Origin: Opitutaceae bacterium
GTDB taxonomy: Bacteria; Verrucomicrobiota; Verrucomicrobiia; Opitutales; Opitutaceae
Reading direction: 5' to 3'
DNA: 36,156 nucleotides
Assembly (NCBI GenBank): GCA_016794625.1
Contig: JAEUGY010000080.1
Span: 1-36,156, forward strand
Shown: one piece after another, positions 32,751 through 36,156 of the stretch
Numbering within the stretch: the first letter of the stretch is position 1
How the letters are laid out: each line of letters opens with the position of its first letter
Position numbers and translations under genes: made by a program
Notes under the pieces: generated by a model
The model's input: only the letters and a program-made list of their open reading frames with translations
Databases searched by the model: none
Told to the model about the DNA's origin: nothing

Positions 32751-34066
32751 AGGTGAAAGAGCAGCCAGCCTCCACCGGAGGCAAGCGCGGCAGCGGCGCC
32801 CTGGCGCCACCAGCGGAGGGTCAGGTTGTCGGGCGCCTGCAGCCGGGGTTCGATGAGGACAAACGCCGCCGTGGCCACCGCCACACAACCGGCGCCGACG
32901 GCGAGGGTCACCGGCAGCCCCGGCTCGCCCCAGGCGAGGACCGCGTACGCGAGGCCTTGCGCGACCACGGCTTGAGCCACGCCGGCGCTCCACCAGGCCC
33001 CGCGTGTCCAGTTGGGCCGCGCCTGCGAGAAGCGCACGGCGCCGATCATCGCCTGGTGGGTGGCCGTGCCGAGGGTGAACAACGCGAGCCAAGACGGGTG
33101 CGAGGCAAAGGCCTCCGCTACGCCCCAGATGAGACTGGCCGAACTCACGCACAGGACCGCGACGAGGTTGTGACGCGGTGCGCCGCCGGGTACGGCGGGC
33201 ATCAGTCTCACGTAGCTGGCAATGAGCACGAGCGGGGAAAGCAGCCATCCGGGTCCCCCGACGCTCCAAAAGAAGTACAGGGCCAGCGCGCAGCCCAATC
33301 GTGCGCTCTCGTCGACCACCTCGCCATGCCGCCAGACCACGGCGACCGTGGTGAGCACAAACAGCACCGACAGATTCGCGGCGAGCAGGGTCAGCGGGGT
33401 ATCGTGGTATACACTGACCTGCGCGTAGGCCGCGAGCGGCAGGAAAATGTTGTCGAGGCCGTGCCACGACACCGCTTCGAGGTTGAGCGCGAACAGCCCG
33501 ATGGCTGCACCCATGATCAACGACATCGCCCAACCATGTCCCGTCAGCAGGAGGGGAATTGCGGTGGCCAGCATGCCGGTGACCCCCACCGCGATCGAGC
33601 CCTCCACACTTTTCGTGCCTTCGAGGGTGGCGAATTTATGGCGTCCCCAGCGCGTGCCGATCATCGCCCCGGCCGCGTCGGCAAAGGTCAGCAATGCCAC
33701 CGGAATGACAAAGGGCAGCGGATCGTTCTGGGCGAGGGTGAAGACGAGGGCCACTCCGACCGGAAAACAAAACTCGCCGAGCGAGGCGCGGTTGACGTCG
33801 TGGAGCACGCCGCCGACTCCGCGCTTCAAGGCCGGCACGACACGCACGCCGCCGAGCATGAGCAGCGCGAGCCCGGCGAGGATCCACACCGGCCATGCTT
33901 CCTGGAAGATCCAGGGAAAACTCAGGCAGAGGGTGCCCATGCCGAGGTGGACGCACTTGCGCGCCGTCTCGGGTTGCACGAGCGCGCGCAACTGCAGGAC
34001 CTTCACGGCCGCCATGAGCGCGCCGAGTGCGGTCAGGATGAGGGCAATGCCGGCCACGGGAGTCAT
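32747..34066 (-). CDS. Dolichol/polyprenol kinase-like membrane protein (CTP-dependent, SEC59/VTE5 type)
   Basis: The product is 439 residues with about 11-13 hydrophobic segments. The N-terminal half has the CTP-dependent isoprenoid kinase features: QPETARKCVHLGMG (about 31-44), FADAAGAMIGTRWG (about 128-141, Asp130) and EGTKSVEGSIA (about 149-159). Relatives phosphorylate dolichol, phytol or other lipid alcohols. The C-terminal 200 residues are additional membrane helices not typical of the small kinases. It is joined by ATGA overlaps to the DUF3419 gene and by GTGA to the GNAT gene. Lipid-alcohol phosphorylation is the best guess. Confidence 0.85.
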   Translation of the reverse strand: MTPVAGIALILTALGALMAAVKVLQLRALVQPETARKCVHLGMGTLCLSFPWIFQEAWPVWILAGLALLMLGGVRVVPALKRGVGGVLHDVNRASLGEFCFPVGVALVFTLAQNDPLPFVIPVALLTFADAAGAMIGTRWGRHKFATLEGTKSVEGSIAVGVTGMLATAIPLLLTGHGWAMSLIMGAAIGLFALNLEAVSWHGLDNIFLPLAAYAQVSVYHDTPLTLLAANLSVLFVLTTVAVVWRHGEVVDESARLGCALALYFFWSVGGPGWLLSPLVLIASYVRLMPAVPGGAPRHNLVAVLCVSSASLIWGVAEAFASHPSWLALFTLGTATHQAMIGAVRFSQARPNWTRGAWWSAGVAQAVVAQGLAYAVLAWGEPGLPVTLAVGAGCVAVATAAFVLIEPRLQAPDNLTLRWWRQGAAAALASGGGWLLFHL

Positions 34067-35184
34067 CGTCGCTCCTCCACGATGAACGCGCTGTAGAAAA
34101 ACGCCTTGTCCTGCGCGAACAGTGGCGCGGCGAGGTCCGGGCGCGGGTGCAGGTGCGCCGCCAACGTCTCCGGCCGGGAGCGGGGGGCGAGCATGTTCCA
34201 GTAGGCGAAGCGCGCGCCCGGCCGGCTTGCCTCGGCCAGGCGCGTCAGCAGGGCGGCGGTGTTGGCCTCGGACATGTATTCAAAGATGTCACTGAGGTTC
34301 AGTTTATCGATCCACGGGCCCCGCCGGGTGGCCTGTTCGCGGGCGAGGAAGGCCTCGAGGGGCATCTCGTGCCACTCCAGGCGGTCGAGCCGGTCGCGGA
34401 TCCGGTGAAAATGTTCCGCGCGCAACGCCCAGGGCAGCGCGTCGCCATGCGTGCCGGTCAGGATCCAGTGCAGGTACGGATTCTCGGCGGGATTGAGTGC
34501 GGTCAATGCATGCTCGACGCGCGCGAGGATGCGGTTCGCGACCGAGCCCTCGACGTACTTGAAGAATGCCGGGTCGCGTCCGAGGCGTCCCATCATGAAA
34601 CGCGAAAAGAAGAACCGGAACAGCAGCCGCCACCGCCAGGTGTTCCAGTGCTCGGCGTAAAATCGAGTGCGCTCCTCCGGTGAGCCGCCCTGGAGCAGAC
34701 GGGCGACCTTGCGGCGTCCATGGACCAGGGGAAGCAGGCGCGATCGGAACAGGCGGAAGTAGTTCTCGAATTTCCCACCGCCACCGATGCCCTGGGCGAG
34801 GGTGTCGGCGTGGGCGTCCCAGAAGGCCGCCACCCGCGGACTCAGGGCGGGCCGGCAGCGCCGGTAGAGGTCGAGGCGCTGGGCTCCGCCGCCCGGACGC
34901 GACCCGATGAGCACGAGCAATTCGGGATGCTGCAGACAGCGGTAGGCGGCGACGCGCAGTTCCAGGCAGGCAAGCTGGGCCGGGTTGAGGTCGAGTGCGA
35001 CGACCCGCTCCGCCCCGGCTCCGAGCAGGGCGAGGGCGTTGTCGCCGGCCGACGCAATCGAGACCACCGTATCGGTCGGCTGGATTCCCAGGGCCGCCAG
35101 CAGGATGTCCGCATCCTCCCACACCTGCGCGTAGCGGATGCGGGTGAAGTCGACGGTGGCGGCAGCCTCGGTTCCGGCGTTCAT
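34063..35184 (-). CDS. DUF3419 family protein, BtaA-like (SAM-dependent 3-amino-3-carboxypropyl transferase)
   Basis: This 373-residue protein starts MNAGTEAAATVDFTRIRYAQ. The SAM-site region VWEDADILLAALG, then SIASAGDNALALLGAG and VVALDLNPAQLACLELRVAA (about 42-80), and later GGGGKFENYFRLF and LNLSDIFEYMSEA, match DUF3419. BtaA of this family moves the 3-amino-3-carboxypropyl group of SAM to diacylglycerol in betaine-lipid synthesis. No BtaB methyltransferase is in the window. It overlaps both neighbours by 4 nt (ATGA), so it is translated with them. The acceptor here could be a different lipid or alcohol. Confidence 0.88.
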   Translation of the reverse strand: MNAGTEAAATVDFTRIRYAQVWEDADILLAALGIQPTDTVVSIASAGDNALALLGAGAERVVALDLNPAQLACLELRVAAYRCLQHPELLVLIGSRPGGGAQRLDLYRRCRPALSPRVAAFWDAHADTLAQGIGGGGKFENYFRLFRSRLLPLVHGRRKVARLLQGGSPEERTRFYAEHWNTWRWRLLFRFFFSRFMMGRLGRDPAFFKYVEGSVANRILARVEHALTALNPAENPYLHWILTGTHGDALPWALRAEHFHRIRDRLDRLEWHEMPLEAFLAREQATRRGPWIDKLNLSDIFEYMSEANTAALLTRLAEASRPGARFAYWNMLAPRSRPETLAAHLHPRPDLAAPLFAQDKAFFYSAFIVEERR

Positions 35185-36156
35185 GGAGTGGACGCCGGCG
35201 GGCGTTCTTCGGCCGCCGGACGGGAGCGGGCGGTCTCTTCCACCCGACGGACGACGCCGGTGGTGCCGTCCATCTCCAACAGGTCGCCCGTGCGCGCCCA
35301 CTGCGTGATGCCCGCAATCGAGACAATCGCGGGAATGCCCATTTCGCGGGCGACGATGGCGGAGTGCGAGAGCAGGCTGCCGTGCTCCACGAGCACCCCG
35401 GCGGCGGACGGGAAGAGCATGATCCACCCCGGATCGGTCCGCGGGGCGACGAGGAGCTCGCCGGGCTCGATCGCCGCGGTGCGCGGATCGAGGATCACGC
35501 GGGCCCGCGCCCGCACCACCCCCGGACAGCAACCGGTGCCCTGCAGGGAGTCCCCGGTGGGCACGACCGCTGGTTGCGCCGAACGGAAGGCATTGCCGAG
35601 ATGGACCGCGCCGCGGGTGGAGAACCGGTTCGAGGGCGGCGGACCCGCCCGGTATCCATCGAACTCCTTCCGCCGCAGCATCGCGAGGTCGGCCAGGTTG
35701 GCCGAGACGGCGGTGCCTTCGACGAAGCCGAGGGCTTCCTCGACACTCAGGAAAAAGACATCGCGCGGATCCTCCAACCGACCTTCGGCGTGAAACCGTT
35801 TGCCCAGTTCGAGGAAGAGCCGACGCACACGGCCAAACAGCCGCGTGCGTTCAAACCGCAGATTCTCCCGGTCGCGCACCCGCGCCCGCGCGTGCCGGAG
35901 CACCCAGGTGAAGATCCACCGGCGCAAATGCTTCTTTTCCAACGCGGTGGCGACGCGCTTCTCGGCGTCGGCACGCAGGCGTTTTTCCAGACCGGTGTCC
36001 GCCGCGCCGGCCGCGCCGAAGCGGCGGGCGTACTGGCCGATGGACACCAGCAGCGGCATGGGATCGTCGTGCAGGGTGAGGCTTTCCAGTTTGAGCTCCT
36101 CGAGGCAGCGATCCCCAAATTTTTCCAGATAGGCCTGGTAGCGGGCGGCGAACTCC
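35181..36156 (-). CDS. PEP-utilizing enzyme, C-terminal part (runs off right edge)
   Basis: The frame is open to the right edge, so about 324 C-terminal residues are visible. It begins within EFAARYQAYLEKFGDRCLEE. The phosphohistidine (mobile) domain is at the end: LVEHGSLLSHSAIVAREMGI, with the catalytic His, then GDLLEMDGTTGVVRRV. This is the C-terminus of a phosphoenolpyruvate synthase / rifampicin phosphotransferase-like enzyme. An N-terminal ATP-grasp domain is expected beyond the edge. Its stop overlaps the DUF3419 start by ATGA, making it the first visible gene of the operon. Whether it acts on PEP or phosphorylates a small molecule is not decided. Confidence 0.88.
   Translation of the reverse strand, partial: EFAARYQAYLEKFGDRCLEELKLESLTLHDDPMPLLVSIGQYARRFGAAGAADTGLEKRLRADAEKRVATALEKKHLRRWIFTWVLRHARARVRDRENLRFERTRLFGRVRRLFLELGKRFHAEGRLEDPRDVFFLSVEEALGFVEGTAVSANLADLAMLRRKEFDGYRAGPPPSNRFSTRGAVHLGNAFRSAQPAVVPTGDSLQGTGCCPGVVRARARVILDPRTAAIEPGELLVAPRTDPGWIMLFPSAAGVLVEHGSLLSHSAIVAREMGIPAIVSIAGITQWARTGDLLEMDGTTGVVRRVEETARSRPAAEERPPASTP

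Noticed and set aside
34720..35793. 357-residue plus-strand frame opposite the DUF3419 and PEP-utilizing genes
   Set aside because: It overlaps two well-supported genes on the other strand and shows no homology.
1..36156. CRISPR array
   Set aside because: No regularly spaced direct repeats with unique spacers were seen. The repeats present are dispersed hairpin elements.

Overview
The window reads as a chromosome segment of a GC-rich bacterium, most likely a verrucomicrobium of the Opitutaceae type. This is inferred from gene content: a secreted protein ending in a VPDGGAT-type sorting tail, a PL10 pectate lyase, a Gfo/Idh/MocA oxidoreductase with a Tat-like lipoprotein leader, an ADOP-type FtsX permease, a TIR-TPR membrane protein, and many short GC-rich palindromic repeats between genes. 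No 16S rRNA or other phylogenetic marker is present, so the placement is not proven.

Layout. (1) 1-8.6 kb: catabolic and hydrolytic genes. These are a partial intradiol dioxygenase, a YiiX-like cysteine hydrolase overlapping an S9 serine peptidase, an enolase-superfamily (mandelate racemase-like) enzyme, and a PL10 pectate lyase divergent from a Gfo/Idh/MocA oxidoreductase. Together they suggest use of plant or algal polymers and uronate-type sugars. (2) 8.6-18.6 kb: an accessory zone with vapBC between two perfect 29-bp direct repeats, a blaI-blaR1-like pair with two operator dyads, a RES toxin with its HTH partner, a sortable surface protein with its own promoter and terminator, a DUF1579 gene, two intact and one broken DUF2256 micro-genes, a subtilase remnant and a class II Fic protein. 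A tRNA 3'-end-like scar lies at the right edge. (3) 18.6-28.7 kb: a TIR-TM-TPR protein, a membrane-anchored protein made of four 88-residue repeats, a secreted BNR/sialidase-fold protein, a multi-pass membrane protein, an orphan AbrB-type antitoxin with a decayed VapC, and a large ABC permease. (4) 28.7-36.2 kb: a higBA pair with an overlapping promoter/operator, then a minus-strand operon running in from the right edge: PEP-utilizing enzyme, DUF3419 (BtaA-like), polyprenol/dolichol-kinase-like membrane protein, GNAT and AMP-ligase. The first four are joined by 4-nt overlaps. Two complete mosaic repeats sit between the GNAT and ligase genes.

Main points of interest: the five-gene operon, whose enzyme types suggest an unassigned polar-lipid or polyprenol modification pathway; a dense series of toxin-antitoxin loci at different stages of decay; a three-hairpin repeat family with GTTGGAGG/CCTCCAAC terminal inverted repeats; and small duplicated DUF2256 zinc-ribbon genes. 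No rRNA, complete tRNA, CRISPR array, transposase or integrase was seen.
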